Shown here one piece after another: positions 13,201-25,199 of a stretch of DNA of 50,553 nucleotides. A program made the translations under genes and the position numbers. Where the stretch lies: the NCBI RefSeq assembly GCF_003711515.1, contig NW_021167080.1, positions 5,050,256 to 5,100,808 on the forward strand. The letters run 5' to 3'. Positions within the stretch are counted from its first letter, which is position 1. The number at the start of each line of letters is the position of its first letter. The notes below the pieces were generated by a model. It was given only the letters and a program-made list of their open reading frames with translations. It ran no database searches and was not told the origin of the DNA. The stretch comes from Sodiomyces alkalinus F11 (taxonomy: Eukaryota > Ascomycota > Sordariomycetes > Glomerellales > Plectosphaerellaceae).

Positions 13201-14601
13201 CAGGGTGGGGATGCCTTCGTGGGGAGCCGTCTTGGTTCTTCTTCTACGAATCCATAATTAGGTAAGTCACCCCCTACGAATCGACACTATCTTACTCTGT
13301 AATGGACCTTGTCATGAGCACGTACCGTACGCAGCAAGACTGGCATCTATGTACGCATGGACCTCAGATGCTGGGGCTGTACCAAAGTGCGAATAGAACT
13401 TAGATCTGACCTGCTCTTATTCTCGGTGCGGGTTGCTCAGGTTTCCACCTGGGTAAGCTTCGTATGTACTGTGCACCACATCTGGGAATAGTCTACCGGG
13501 GTCGATTCCGTTGAGGCACACGGCAGTCAGGCTGTCTTTGCGTTCCCGGCCACTGCCGAATTCACCTGAAACGGTGTCATCGAGGCCGCGAGGCGGGACA
13601 TGGAAGTTTCTAAGATAACCATCAAGAGATGTGCCGCGTGAGGCACGATGACAATAACGATCTTGACAGTTGATAATCTACCTTACCGATGCTGCTACCG
13701 ACATAAACCAAGCCGTTTGATAAAAGTGAGAAGTGACTGTCGGCTACACTTGGGAGTGACTCGTAAAGTCTGACAGCGAGTGGGTCAAGGGGTCAAAGCT
13801 CACAGACAAGGGTAGCTACGTACCTATTTATTGTACGTTGCATTTCGTACCTCATTTTCCTTGCACCGCGCAACCCTTGTACATACATTTTATGATCCCA
13901 CTCACTTTTATCGATTTATGCCTCATCTTTTTGACGTGACAGATAAGCAGTTTCTAAATTCCGAACTTTCTCTTTATTAATACCACAAGATGTCTTTCGC
14001 CAGGAAAGTGACATACGTAACGCGGAAGCTACAAGAGGGGCTACATATTGGAGTATCAGTACCTTACTGTGACAACGAATGTCACGTGGTATTAATTCGT
14101 GGCATACAATGGGGGCGTTTCGTGTGGCTGTCCTCTGCGTTCTTTCGAGTTCGATTCGAATAACATTGTTCGCTAACGTGATTTTATAGAGCCGTACGGA
14201 GTAGTTCCGGTGAGGCTTCACGACCTATGTTGCCAAACATGCGGGGAAGTAACCAAAAGAACTTCGCTTCCGTACAGTATGTACAGTTTCGAAGCCGCAA
14301 TCGGCTAAGCAAATGTCCGGATGAGGCATTCTTGTCAGCGGTCAGTGCTTGGTCATTTGCATGCTGCTCAGAGCTGCTTGTTTTCTGACTGGTGCTCTAT
14401 TGAGATGCATGACGATGCATGAGCCTGTCACAATTTGGTGGCGCACCGCGGATAGTCTGACAGAGGTGCGATGGTTGACCGTCTGGCCCTCGTCAAGACG
14501 GCCTTGGACGAACTGGGCTTAGAACCGCACGGATGGTATTGCCATGCAGCAACACGGATACCTACTCTTACCCGCATGGGAATGCCGGGGGGCCGGGGGG
14601 G

Positions 14602-14621
14602 NNNNNNNNNNNNNNNNNNNN
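14602..14621. other. Scaffold gap (20 N)
   Basis: Twenty N bases separate a G-rich end (14585-14601) from a run of 30 A bases (14622-14651). A fixed 20-N gap between two homopolymers suggests that contigs ended in homopolymer reads and were joined by scaffolding. The true distance is unknown, and the A30 run may itself be an artefact. Confidence 0.95.
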
Positions 14622-14653
<32 letters not shown>

Positions 14654-17031
14654 AATGCGTATCAGAGATGGAAGAGCTAGGCAACTCAGCTCTACAGCAG
14701 GTTCCATGTACATACGGATATGAAAAGCATGCCCATAGCGACGGATTATGACGATCAAGCCCTAGACTAAGGGCGGAGTAAGAGGTTAAGATTGACAGAT
14801 TAATACTGCCATGCCGGTTGCAAAGGTCGATCTGTCGAGACGAGGCCGGGGGAGCCGCCCGTACCAATGCAACGCAGGCAATGCGGGCGCTTAGAGTGTT
14901 GACGACGCTGACAAGCTAGCGAAACGCAGATACATACCTATCGACGCCAACCATCAACGGTTCCCTCTTTTTTTGGGGGGTTTTTTTTTTGTTTTTGTAA
15001 GAAGAGACCTCGATACCTGGTTCGGGAACCGGCAGATGACAGTTGACACAAGTACGTTATAAGGACGCTGACAATACTCATACCACCTAAATGTCCGAGT
15101 GTTTCCCGTTGTCTAAGGTATACCGATATTCATACAACGTAGGTAATTACGGATACTTCGCAGTACAACGTACAAAACCAACGGCGGGCGGGAGGGGCCC
15201 AACAATACGGGATGCGAAGACATTCATAAACAAGGATAGACGCCATGCATTGGGTTCGCATACTCCCTTCCCTGTCAACGCCATACGTACAGAAGTATGG
15301 TACGCTATAACATCAGATGATTCCGAGACCAGGATGAGGGTATAGTAGTCGTTTTAAGATGTGAGATGGTCCAAAGAGGAGAAGACTGGTCGTTCATTGT
15401 GGGATACAACGTACTTATCAGTCACCGCTCTCTTGGTTTCTTGTATCCGTACCTACGTACGAAGGACGGATATGTAGTCTCGTTTGGGTCTCCTCCGCCT
15501 CGGTTACAGACCTCTGATGCCCTTTTGAGCACCCCGGCGTTCGTCAGTCGATATGAATCACCGCGTCGAGTATGTACGTAGTACACCAATGGCACGCTGC
15601 GCACGGCGGATAGCATTGAGGGTTCTCCTGATGTGCTTCGTAAGTGAGTTCTCTCTCACGGGTTCACTGTAGTTTGCAAACTCGACTCGAAGAATTCTCC
15701 TGGTGGTGCAACGGTATCGGGTCCTTGTGTGTGCCTTACGTAGGCAATAAACTCAAGTACCTTAATGAGTACAAAAGGTACCTTTTTGGACAAGGATGTA
15801 ATTAGCGAGGAACAACTCGAGACAAGTGCAAAGTGATTACATAATATGCCCTGGACGCCAGTATGTACAACGTACCTTATATGGCGAATTACACAGCAAC
15901 AATGCCCTGCTCACCTTACAATTTCTACTACCTACTTTATACAGGCAGGATGATGGAGAAGATCGCGATCCAGAGTGGGATGGAACCTGCGACGTATAAG
16001 CCAAAACAGTACTACTCAGTAAGGTGCCTGTATGAGTACATAAGGTACATACACCGTACTCGATGACGGGAGAGAGGTTTCGGTACGAAGGGACCAAGTC
16101 GTGGGGCAAGTGCATTAACAGTTGGCCTTGGGGTACTTCGTACATGCATGCGCTAACCACTTTGTAACGCTTGGATCCCCTTCATCCTAGGTAGTGTCGA
16201 GCTTAAGAGCGTTTCATATTTCACATTGGGTGGCATTTGTCCCAATACAGCAAGTGGAGCCCGACCCCGTGCCGCGAACTTCTTTCCCCTCCATGTCCCT
16301 GGAGTCCCTTCCGCCTGCCATCGTTCTTCTTTTGTTCTTTTCTTTTTTACTCGTTATATTGCGCCTCGCTCGGCCTTGACCGACGCGAAAGGACTCGTTC
16401 ATGCATTTGCACCCTGGCTACCGGCTAGCCGGCCTCATTCTCCCCCCTTGACCCTAGAACCTCGTAGCCCTCAGGGGCCCCTTGCACAAGAAGAACATGA
16501 CCCCCTGCGGGACAGGGGTCCTGGCCACGACGAGGCCCGGGACCAGGAAGAAGAAGAAGCAACCAAGCCTGTCGACGACGACGACGACAGCGAAGAGAGC
16601 ACGGGCGATGGGGGGGGGTCCCACGAAAACCTGCTATGCGATGCGAGGGTTGTCGGTTTTGTCGTCCCCTGTCGAGTCCTGTCACCTCCTGTCGTCTACC
16701 ATTTATTCTCGCCCTCACCCTCGCAGAGTTTGGTTCGCCGCTTTCGCATGACACACATACCCATATAATTATACCCTCGGACCGCAGTGGCCCCTATCGA
16801 CGTGGTCCTTTGGTCCTTAATACGACTTAATGCCTTCTTAATATTCATGCCCTCTTCCCTTTCTCCGTTTGCCCCTAAGCGCGACCCTTTGGGATTCCCC
16901 CCCATCCCAGGACCTGCTTTAAAAGCCTATCCATCTCTCACATTCGAGCCCCTGGCCACGACCTGATGGCACATATTGTCAGTTGCATGGTCGAGACAGA
17001 ACTCGAAACATCGAGTCCTACCTGTGTTATA

Positions 17032-19598
17032 ATGAAGCCCCCATCTCCAGCTCCCTCCGTAGATTCGGTATGCAACAACGCCCCGTGACAATGGCTCCCG
17101 CTCCCCAACCGTTTTTGCCTCGCATATTCGACCATCACGGACTTCTCGCCACGCGAAATTCTTGTTAACTCTTTGTGTCACAAACAGGTTGCCTCCCCCG
17201 CTGGCTCGACTTGCGAGTCCAAGCCGTTCGTCTGGAGGATGCAGCAGCCGGACGCCCGAAAGTATCAACTTTTTCCCCGGGAGAGACAGACGCCATCTGC
17301 CCCGCCAAAAGGTCTCGATCCAGAGCAAGCCAAGGCGTACGCACTCGGGCAGACGCAAACACAGGCGCAGGCGACGCAGACGCAGACGCAGACGCAGACA
17401 ACGCAGACGCAGACTACCGATAAGCCTGATCAGGGACGGTCTTCACCTAGCAATGGCCTGCGCATCCGCATCAAAGAGCACAACCTGGTCCGCCGCCGCA
17501 AGGTCAGCGTGCCCGAGCTAGGGCCTATGACCACTGTTCAGGAAGTCGCCATGGATTCTCGTAAGCACCTCCCTCTCTCCCTCTCCCCCCTCTGTCTCTC
17601 TGTCCCTCGGAAAGAACGGAAGAAGGACTCACCCGGTTCGTACAGCTACCATTCCCGGTCGCCCGCCCATTCACGAGCGCTCCATCAGCGCCCCAGGCAA
17701 TACCTCCAGTCCGCCTCAAATCCCCAAACAGCTGATGTCTCCCAAGAGCCTCGCCCCGCTTATCATCCCATCCTCAGCTTCAACCGTAACAAACTCTCCT
17801 TCACAGCACGGCATCATCTCGGGCCTTGCGCACCAGTTGTCGCTCGGCCGTCTCAGGTCAGGCAGCACACCGAATGAATCGATTTGCCAACGATCAGCCC
17901 GCACAGACGATTCGCCGCTGTCACGAACTCCATATACGCCTGTGTCAAGCTCCACGGCTCTCACAACGCCAATGTCTGCCACCACCACCACCACCACCAC
18001 CACCACCACCATCGCCGCCGCCGCCGCCGCCGCCGCCATGTCTGCGACTACCATACCCTCAGCTACCCTACCCTCGGCCACCAGTATAACCACGCCTCTT
18101 TCCGCTCCCGTCCCTGATTCCTGCAGCTTGGCATTATCTTGGGAGACTAGCACCGGCGGTTGTACTGGCGCGGGCGCCAGCGCTGGCACATGCACCACTC
18201 GTGCGGGATCGACGGCCGTGGACGAAGCAACAACAAAAACAGATGCCGAATGCGCTCAACCCCCTGCAGGGCACAGGAGAGGGCGATCAGAGTCAGGGAG
18301 TATCATGGAGAGGGGGCGGCCAAGAAAGAGATCGAATCGCCGGAACGCATCGCTTTCCGGGGAGGGAGGCGACGAGCTGAAGCGAACCAAAAGTATGGAG
18401 CGAAAGGCCTACAAGGCCATTCCTACCGGCTACAAGGCCAGCGACGCGATAAATAGGATGAAGACATCTGAGCTCGAAGCTCTGCAAAAACAGGCCTACA
18501 GCCAGGCCTCAAGGTTTGAGGTCCTGAGGATGGAGGACGTCGAATCATTGTCACGGGTAAGATTACTGCGTTCAGGGGAGAAGAAGCAAAAAGAAAGAAG
18601 AAAAAGAGGGGGGACTATAGATGCATGGCAAAGGGTTTGCCCATCCATCTCATCATGTGCTAACACGGTCCGCTGGGCAGGAACTGCGACAACTCGACGA
18701 CCGGACCGAATATCTCCGGCGCACTTACAGCTCGCTTCGGGCTGGCCGCCGTAACCTGCACTCACGTATCTGCCAGTACCTGCGGTCTCCTCGTGTGGCC
18801 AGGTTCAGCACCGACGCCATGTTGAAGCAGGAGGAAGCGCTGGCCGACTTGGATGCGTCGATCGACGACTGGATGAACAAGCTGGAGCAAGCCGAGCATC
18901 GGCGATCGCTGGTCCGCCAGAAGCTCCTGGAGCACGTGGCTGCGGCGGTGACGCTCTCGACAGCCGGGACTGCGGCGGCCGCGAGCGAGTCCCTGCACCA
19001 TGTGATGGGACTGCGAACCCCTGCGATGGCGATGGGCGGGCTGGGCAACATCTCGACGCCGCCGCGGAGCCCGACAAAGACTTCCTGTTCGTCCTCGCGC
19101 AACAACAGCAGCTCTCCATCGCCACGACGCGCCGTGGGCACGGGCACGGGCACGGGCACAGGCACGGCGGGCATGGCGCAGGTCCCGAGCACGATCATCG
19201 AACAGCCCCAAGTGGAGGAGGACGCCGAATTGGCGCGACGCCTCACCGACACGGAGAGTATCCGGATATACGCCGACAGCGATGTCTACGCGCTGCTGGC
19301 CGACGTCGAGGACGAGATCAGCAAGATGAGCGCCGAGTCGCAGCAGGCGGCGAGGAAGGAGATGGAGGCCATGGGCAACGACGAGCAGAAACAGGTTTGT
19401 CGCGCACCAAGCCGCGGGGCACTTCGGCTCAGTGCGGACATGAAAGAGCAGCAGCAGCAGCAGCAGCAGGAGGAGGAGGAGGTTTCGTTCCTCTCCCCGC
19501 CGACTCCTTCGACGGTCGGCCACCCTTCCCCGCCGAGGGACCGGGGTACTCCTACGGCGGAGCCCATCTTTTTGACGAGCGCTGTGTTCCAGCCTTGA
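17032..19598 (+). CDS. Uds1-domain (up-regulated during septation) protein
   Basis: The model has four exons: 17032-17067, 17188-17560, 17646-18556 and 18681-19598, giving 745 aa. The recognisable part spans the third intron at about residues 385-530 and contains ELRQLDDRTEYLRRTYSSLR and RNLHSRICQYLRSPR. It is Lys/Arg/Glu-rich and probably coiled coil. I match it to the fungal Uds1 domain, named after a fission yeast protein induced at septation; no biochemical activity is known. The rest is disordered and Ser/Thr/Pro-rich, with in-frame tandem repeats: QTQTQ near residues 60-75, a Thr run then an Ala run, a Gly-Thr repeat, and a Gln/Glu run near the end. The start was chosen because the short ATG exon splices in frame into exon 2; an upstream start is possible. 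The 3' end is less certain, because a GT at 19395 could mark another intron. Confidence 0.72.
17978..18037 (+). repeat. In-frame (ACC)n-(GCC)n trinucleotide repeats
   Basis: About ten ACC units followed after ATC by about eight GCC units lie in the Uds1-domain gene and encode a Thr run then an Ala run. Repeat-length change here would not shift the frame. The same DNA reads as poly-His/poly-Arg and poly-Pro in the other two frames, which explains the His- and Pro-rich shadow frames. Confidence 0.9.
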
Positions 19599-21148
19599 GA
19601 AGGGCAGACATTGCAGGTTCAGCCTCGTCGATCATCACTACGCATATTATAAACGATGCCTAGTCGCTACTATGCGATTATATTTTCCTTTTTTTCTTCT
19701 TTTTCCCCCCTTTTTCTAATGTCCACGCACCTTGGGCGTTCACACCAAGAGCTACGTCTTGACGACATGAAATGCATAACGGGCAAGGTCTAGCAGTCCT
19801 AGCAGTCCTAGCTAGTGTCTGTCAGCGCGAAGAGCGAAGAACCATTTGATACCCCTTCACGTCTCTCCTTCATAGGCACATATATATTTGCGTCTTCACA
19901 GTTGTCCTTTTTTACTTGTACAAACGGGGGAAGCAAAAGGGAACGAGCGAAGCAGAAATGCATTGCCGGGGGAAGAGAAGCCGGGATGGGGCAAAAGTTC
20001 AGACGACGGGGCGGGTGTCAAACGGCCCCCGTACATATACGATGGGAGAGGCTGGGTCGGATCCTGTCAGGGCCGACGGATTTACCGAAGAAACGAAACA
20101 AGAAACATGTTTGAACATTTTCGTTTTCTCTTCATGCTACCACCGTTGATGCTACCACCGTTCATGCGCACCACCTACTTCATAATTGATGCCTCCCTCC
20201 TCTTGTGAACCCCATGCGTATCTTCCGTGTCGTCCACCGTAGCAATACCGGTAGCAACGGGGATCCATGTAGGTAATCCATCGTATTTTGATGGGGCACA
20301 GCACACAGCATAGCCCCCCCAGCAGTGCGGCATATGGTGGGGTACATCATGTAGGTGGTAGCTCCGAATCCCGGCGTCTTCCCGGTCGTTTCGGTTACAG
20401 AAGAGTCGGATCCTCTGTGGTGGTGGAGGTGGTGATAGTGGATGCAGAGGTACCGTCCAGGTACCGTTTCTGGTAGCATCGGTGCCTCCTTAATACGTCT
20501 TGGCACCTGTCTCAGATCTGTGTTTCCGAACCCTTGTCCCCCGGAGTGGCCCCGGTCACGATGTACTCCACACAGTCTGGCACAGTACTCAAAACACAGT
20601 GCGGGAGCGGGACACACGTCAATCCTTCGTAAGGTACGGAGTCATTTTGTACTGGTTTCCACCTATACACGTGTACACGTACCACCACCAACACTCCAAC
20701 AAGTAACAAATGCAACCGACTTGAAACGTCTTGCAAATACGGTAAATATTCGTGGTTTCACACGGTTCGGTCACCGGTGTCGTATATCGGTGTGATCGGG
20801 TTCTACCCCAATACTCAATGCTCCCAGGAACATACTACCTAGGAAGGGATTTTCGTCTATACATACATAATAATGCCAATATTGGCCCTCCTTTTCATTC
20901 TTTTCCGTCAATCATTCATGAATATTCCTCTTCCTCAACACCCAACCCGCTTCTATGAGTAGAGTACAGAAACTAAACAAAGCATTTCTCTCGCGTGCTG
21001 TAGACACGAGCAGTGTAGGGATGGAATATTATACGAGGGGAGTCGTACAGTCGTACAGTCGAGCAGACGTGCGTGCATATGCTCAAAAGAGCAAAGAAGA
21101 TGGGGGGGCCTGGGGAGGATGAAAAAAGACATGAGAAAAGAGAAGAAA
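19599..21148. other. Intergenic region between convergent genes
   Basis: About 1.55 kb separates the stop codons of two genes that point towards each other and should hold both 3' UTRs. Pyrimidine runs at 19680-19715 may belong to the first 3' UTR. Two small direct repeats are visible: TAGCAGTCC twice at 19791-19808, and ATGCTACCACCGTT twice near 20134-20161. I see no gene. Confidence 0.6.
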
Positions 21149-24100
21149 TCATTGCGAATCCCTGAACCCCTGAACGTCCAAGAACAGCTCGTCTCCATGA
21201 CGCCTCGGCGTGAGCTTCGGTTGCCATCCGGGACCTGACGCCCGCTGCCAATTCTGACCGCTAGACCCGTTGGGCTGTCCAGCTCTTCGGAAACCCGAAT
21301 CCGGCCGGACACCTTCCCGCTGCTGTTGCTGCTGCCACCGCCCGTCGCCGAGTCTCGAGTTGGCAGGGTGCAGCGCCAGGGCGGCGGCCCGTTCGCTTCC
21401 GAGCCGTTTCTCGGCCAACGAAACCGACGATGAGCCCGAGGAAGAGGATACGGTCGACAACTGTGCCGAGTGGCCGGGTCGCAAATGTCCCAAAGGTGCT
21501 GGTATGTAAGGCGGTGGTGGTGCTACGTGCCACCGGAACGCCTGCGGGCCTGGGTGCTGGTGCTGGTGCTGCGGCTGCCATTGACGTTGCTGTTGCTGCT
21601 GTTGCCGATGTTGCCGATGTTGCTGTTGCTGCTGGGGCGGCTGCCATTGCTGCTGCTGCCATTGCTGCTGCTGCGACGGCACGACATCTCCTTGCTGAGA
21701 CTGGACCCGCCTGAGCTGGAGGGGTTCTGGATAGGGCGACGTGGACGGGGATCGTGAGGGTGCGACAACGCGCATCGTGGGGGACCCCGTTTTGAACTGC
21801 GTTGGGTCAGGCCGTCGCCATGGTGGGGGTGGTTGTCTTGGTGCCAGTGGTGCTTGGGTCGATCGTACCTGGCCCTGCTGCGGCACGTGAGCGAAGTTTG
21901 AATGTGCGTGTGCCTGTGCCTGTGCCTGTGCAGGTGCTGGGTATAGATTTCTCGGCGGGCCGGACGATGCAGCCGCGGCCGGTGGCATCCCCCAGCCTGC
22001 GCTCGGTTGGTTAGGAGGAAACCCCCGCGTCTGCCGCACGGGAGGTAGGTCGCCTTGCAAGCTCGCTCTATGAAAACGGCCGCCATTCCCGGGGTGATGG
22101 GATGCAGCGGCAGCGGGAGCGCGACGGCCAGCAACGGCGCCCGAGGCCGGTGATTCCACCACTGGTGAGAGATGGAGCTGGGCCGGAAGCAAGGCGTCCT
22201 CTTTCTCTTTCTCTTTCTCTTTCTCTTTCTCTTTCTCTTTCTCTTTCTCTTTCTCGTTCCCTTCCTCGCCCTCGTAGGACACAGCGGAGCTCGCCATCGT
22301 CGTCGAAGACGGGCGAGAGTGTTGCGACGCCCGCATTCGCATCACGTCTGCGCGTTCCTGGCTAAGCGTCTTGATGTGAGGTTTACGGTGGCCGTGGTTT
22401 CTATTGCTGCTGCTTTCCCGCCGGCGAGGCGGTTCGGGATGCGAGAAGCTCATGGCCGGGACGTTGCGCGAGACTGAAGCCGCATCATGGCGAGCCATTC
22501 TGTTTTCTTCGCCGTGTTCAGGGTAGATGCCGTTACCGGTGCCGCTTCTCCGCAATACGTTTTTGACAGGCATGATTTGCGCCGGAGGAAGTAGGACAGG
22601 GAGCTGAACGGGCTGGACGGGGCCCGAAGCCACGGCTTGCACGGCCTGCATTTTGTCCTGCGTCTTTTCCTGTCCCTTTTCCTGCCCCCTTTCCTGCGTA
22701 ATTTCCTGCGTCTTCTCCGACATGGCCATGGGCGCCTCCGACTCGGCAAGCTCGCTCCGTTGCTGTTGGTCCTTGGACTGGGCGTCGCCGAGGATCCAGT
22801 TCCCGTTCTTATCGGCGACGTAATACGTCGTGGCGGACATGGGATCCGCAGTCGGCGGCCACCAAACATTGGATGCCACCCGAGTCGAGACGGACGGGTG
22901 CGTGGTGCCGTCCTCCTCAAACTCCGTCATGGTGCTCTCTCGCGCCGCATTCGCGCGAGTCCTCGGCGCCGCCGTGAGGCGCGCTAGCTCAGGCGCGGGA
23001 TTGAGGTCGACCTTCGGGATCGTCAGGGTGAGGACGGGCCTCGGCGGCGATTTCGGCTTGGGGGGCAGGAGCTTGGATTGCCTCCTCTCCATCGGGGGAG
23101 TCGCCGCGGTGGGACTCGGCTGTGTCATCTGGCTTGGCTGGGGTGAGTATATCGTCCCAGCAGCATCCGGACGCCAGCTTTTGCGGGTCCGAGCCGGAAC
23201 GGCCAGCGAAGGGCTCCGGCGTGCGCCATGGATGATCGGAGGAGTGATATGGAAGATATCACCCAGGCCTTCCCTGGACTTGATCTCCAAAAAGTCATGG
23301 TCGTCGTCATTGTTCCGTGGTGATGCAAACGGACTCTGCGCCCCTGCTAGATGCTCCTTGCGCCTCCGCCTAGCGAAGAAACAGATGATTAGAATGATCG
23401 CAATCCCCACAGCAACACCGACGGAGACCCCGATTATCTGTGCTGTCCCGAAAGACGCCGACCCTGCTTCCGATTCGTCGTCGACTTCTGGCCCGGGGGT
23501 CGACGGAAGTAGTGGTGCGCTCGTACTAGACGAACCCGGAAGATCCGATGTCGATGTAGCGGCCTCTTGGCGACTTGAAGGCCTTTCCAAGGGCCTCGTC
23601 TCTGTGATGAGCGTCGTCGTTGGCGGTGAAGGGGAGGGTCCGGCCGCCGAGGAAGGCAGTGGCAGTTCGGTAGGGGGCACCAAGACGACGTTCCCTTCTG
23701 TTCCTGTGCCGACCACAATGGTCGCCTCCAGGTTCGTGTGAGTCGGATGGACGGCGCCGGGCAGATGGTCGCACATGGAATAAGCATTTCGGACGACGCT
23801 CCCTGAAAGTAACGTGGTCGTTGTCAGCCCCGTGCATCCGATCATGGAACCGTGCGTGTCGAAACTACAAACCATCTTGTTCATCTGGGTCACAGATCCC
23901 AACAAGCTTCGCCGCCTCGATGCACTGCAGCGCCCCTTCACCTATGGTGAACCCCCCAGCGCCCCTTTCGGTGCATAGGCATTCAAGTGACGCCGGGGCA
24001 TCGCATGAATTGTCGGCAAAGTTCGTGGCGAGGAAGGAGACGAAACAGTGCCTGGCGCATTCCGGAATGAGGCGGGCAAGTTCGGTTGTGAGTGTGAACG

Positions 24101-24182
24101 TTGCAGAGACGCTGGGGAAGTGGGCGAGGTGAGAGAAGATGAGTGTCCAGAGTAGAATGGCAGGCGGCGGCCTGGCTGCCAT
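21149..24182 (-). CDS. CFEM-domain single-pass membrane protein with a long disordered cytosolic tail
   Basis: Exon 1 is 23873-24182, the intron is 23803-23872 (70 bp, branch-like GCTGAC), and exon 2 is 21149-23802, giving 987 aa. A signal peptide (residues 1 to about 27, MAARPPPAILLWTLIF) precedes a CFEM-type domain at about 37-115 with eight cysteines; the eighth is supplied by exon 2 (NAYSMC). A Ser/Thr/Pro stalk follows, then one transmembrane helix at about 224-246 (GVSVGVAVGIAIILIICFF) with a basic stop-transfer RRRRK. About 740 cytosolic residues are disordered and rich in Pro, Gln and Arg, with a KE repeat near 620-640 and a PPPY motif at 866-869. CFEM domains bind haem or act in surface sensing and adhesion in fungi; the long tail suggests signalling or scaffolding, which is inference. 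An upstream in-frame ATG at 24197 has a weaker context. Without this splice the CFEM part and the tail look like two unrelated frames. Confidence 0.85.
22198..22255. repeat. (CTCTTT)n microsatellite inside the CFEM gene
   Basis: About nine and a half hexamer units read on the minus strand as a Lys-Glu dipeptide repeat in the cytosolic tail. The unit is six bases, so length variation keeps the frame. Confidence 0.92.
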
Positions 24183-25162
24183 TCTATGAAATAGCATCTA
24201 ATGCGGTCAGCACACATGAGGTTCGGAGGTTCGCGGTTGAGTTGTCTTTGCGACTGGCGGGGATCTCAATCTCACCTGGATAAACGTCCCATCCTTCATA
24301 CGTCGGATCGGGACGAAACACCGTCTTGAACCCCGTGTCAAATAAATCTCAGCAGTAGTTGATTTCCTTGGTATATCTTGACACTAGGTCCGACCCGGTG
24401 GCCACAACTCAAGGCCAAGAAAGAAAAAAAGTGGAAGAAAAATCGAAGGCCCCTTCAACCAAGGGGATTCGAGTGTGGTATTATTCGAGACGGCCAGCAT
24501 CCCAGACCCGGGGTAGAAGCATGCGGAGGGATAACCTGGAGAAAGAAAAGACCTCGGATTACGAATAGATATACAGAAGATGTGAAGATGGAAGACGGAA
24601 ATAGAAGAGTAAAGGAAGAGAGAAAAGAGAGAAAAGAAAGCAAAGAAAAAAGAAGAAAAAAAAACCAAAGGCTGTAGATACCACGCCACTTCTAGAAGAG
24701 GAGAGCTGAGACAGAAGAGGCAAAGAGTCCCCCAAAAAATATAAAACAAAACAAAATAAAATAAAAGAAGGAGAAGGAGAAGGGGAAAAGAAGGTAGGAC
24801 AGGATTATGCGAGATGCTAAATCCAAAGGGGCTCAGCAGGTAATGAAGAAGTAGAATAGAGCCGGCAGCGTTGCAAACGCGGTGACGCTGCAGGCATATC
24901 AAAAAAGCACCTGCAACCCATCCTGCCAATCCCATGAGCCCTCATGCCGCCAACGATCAACAAGCCAACACCACTCCAAGCCATTTCGACTTCTGCATCC
25001 GCCACAGCACATGGGAGCGTCAACAACGCGGTAGACACGAACGAAAATGGTCTAGCAGGCTCCCTTTCTTTCCCCCGAGCGTCCTTTCCGGGGGGCGAAT
25101 TGGGGGTGGAATGGGGACGGGCAAGGCCGCTGCGCTCGTGGGGACGAAACTCTTCAAGCCGC

Positions 25163-25199
<37 letters not shown>

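Larger units (their letters stand above)
7432..17031. other. 9.6-kb region without an intact gene
   Basis: No reading frame here, on either strand, looks like a complete protein. The region contains the phosphotransferase pseudogene at 7784-8320, a 14-base G run, a scaffold gap at 14602-14621 and many short GTAC-type inverted repeats. A perfect 14-bp palindrome, AAAAGGTACCTTTT, is at 15773-15786. From about 11 kb to 16 kb the sequence is visibly richer in TA and TAC/GTA words than the flanking genes, which is compatible with old repeat decay, but I have not computed a RIP index. I recognise no transposase, reverse transcriptase, terminal repeat or tRNA. Bases from about 16200 to 17031 are pyrimidine-rich and are probably the promoter and leader of the gene starting at 17032. 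Confidence 0.7.

Noticed and set aside
16226..16768. 180-residue plus-strand open frame upstream of the Uds1-domain gene
   Set aside because: It has an acidic low-complexity stretch and no domain, and it fits better as leader or promoter sequence.
17884..18117. Frame with runs of 11 His and 8 Arg
   Set aside because: It is the shadow of (ACC)n-(GCC)n in the Uds1-domain gene, not a metal-binding protein.
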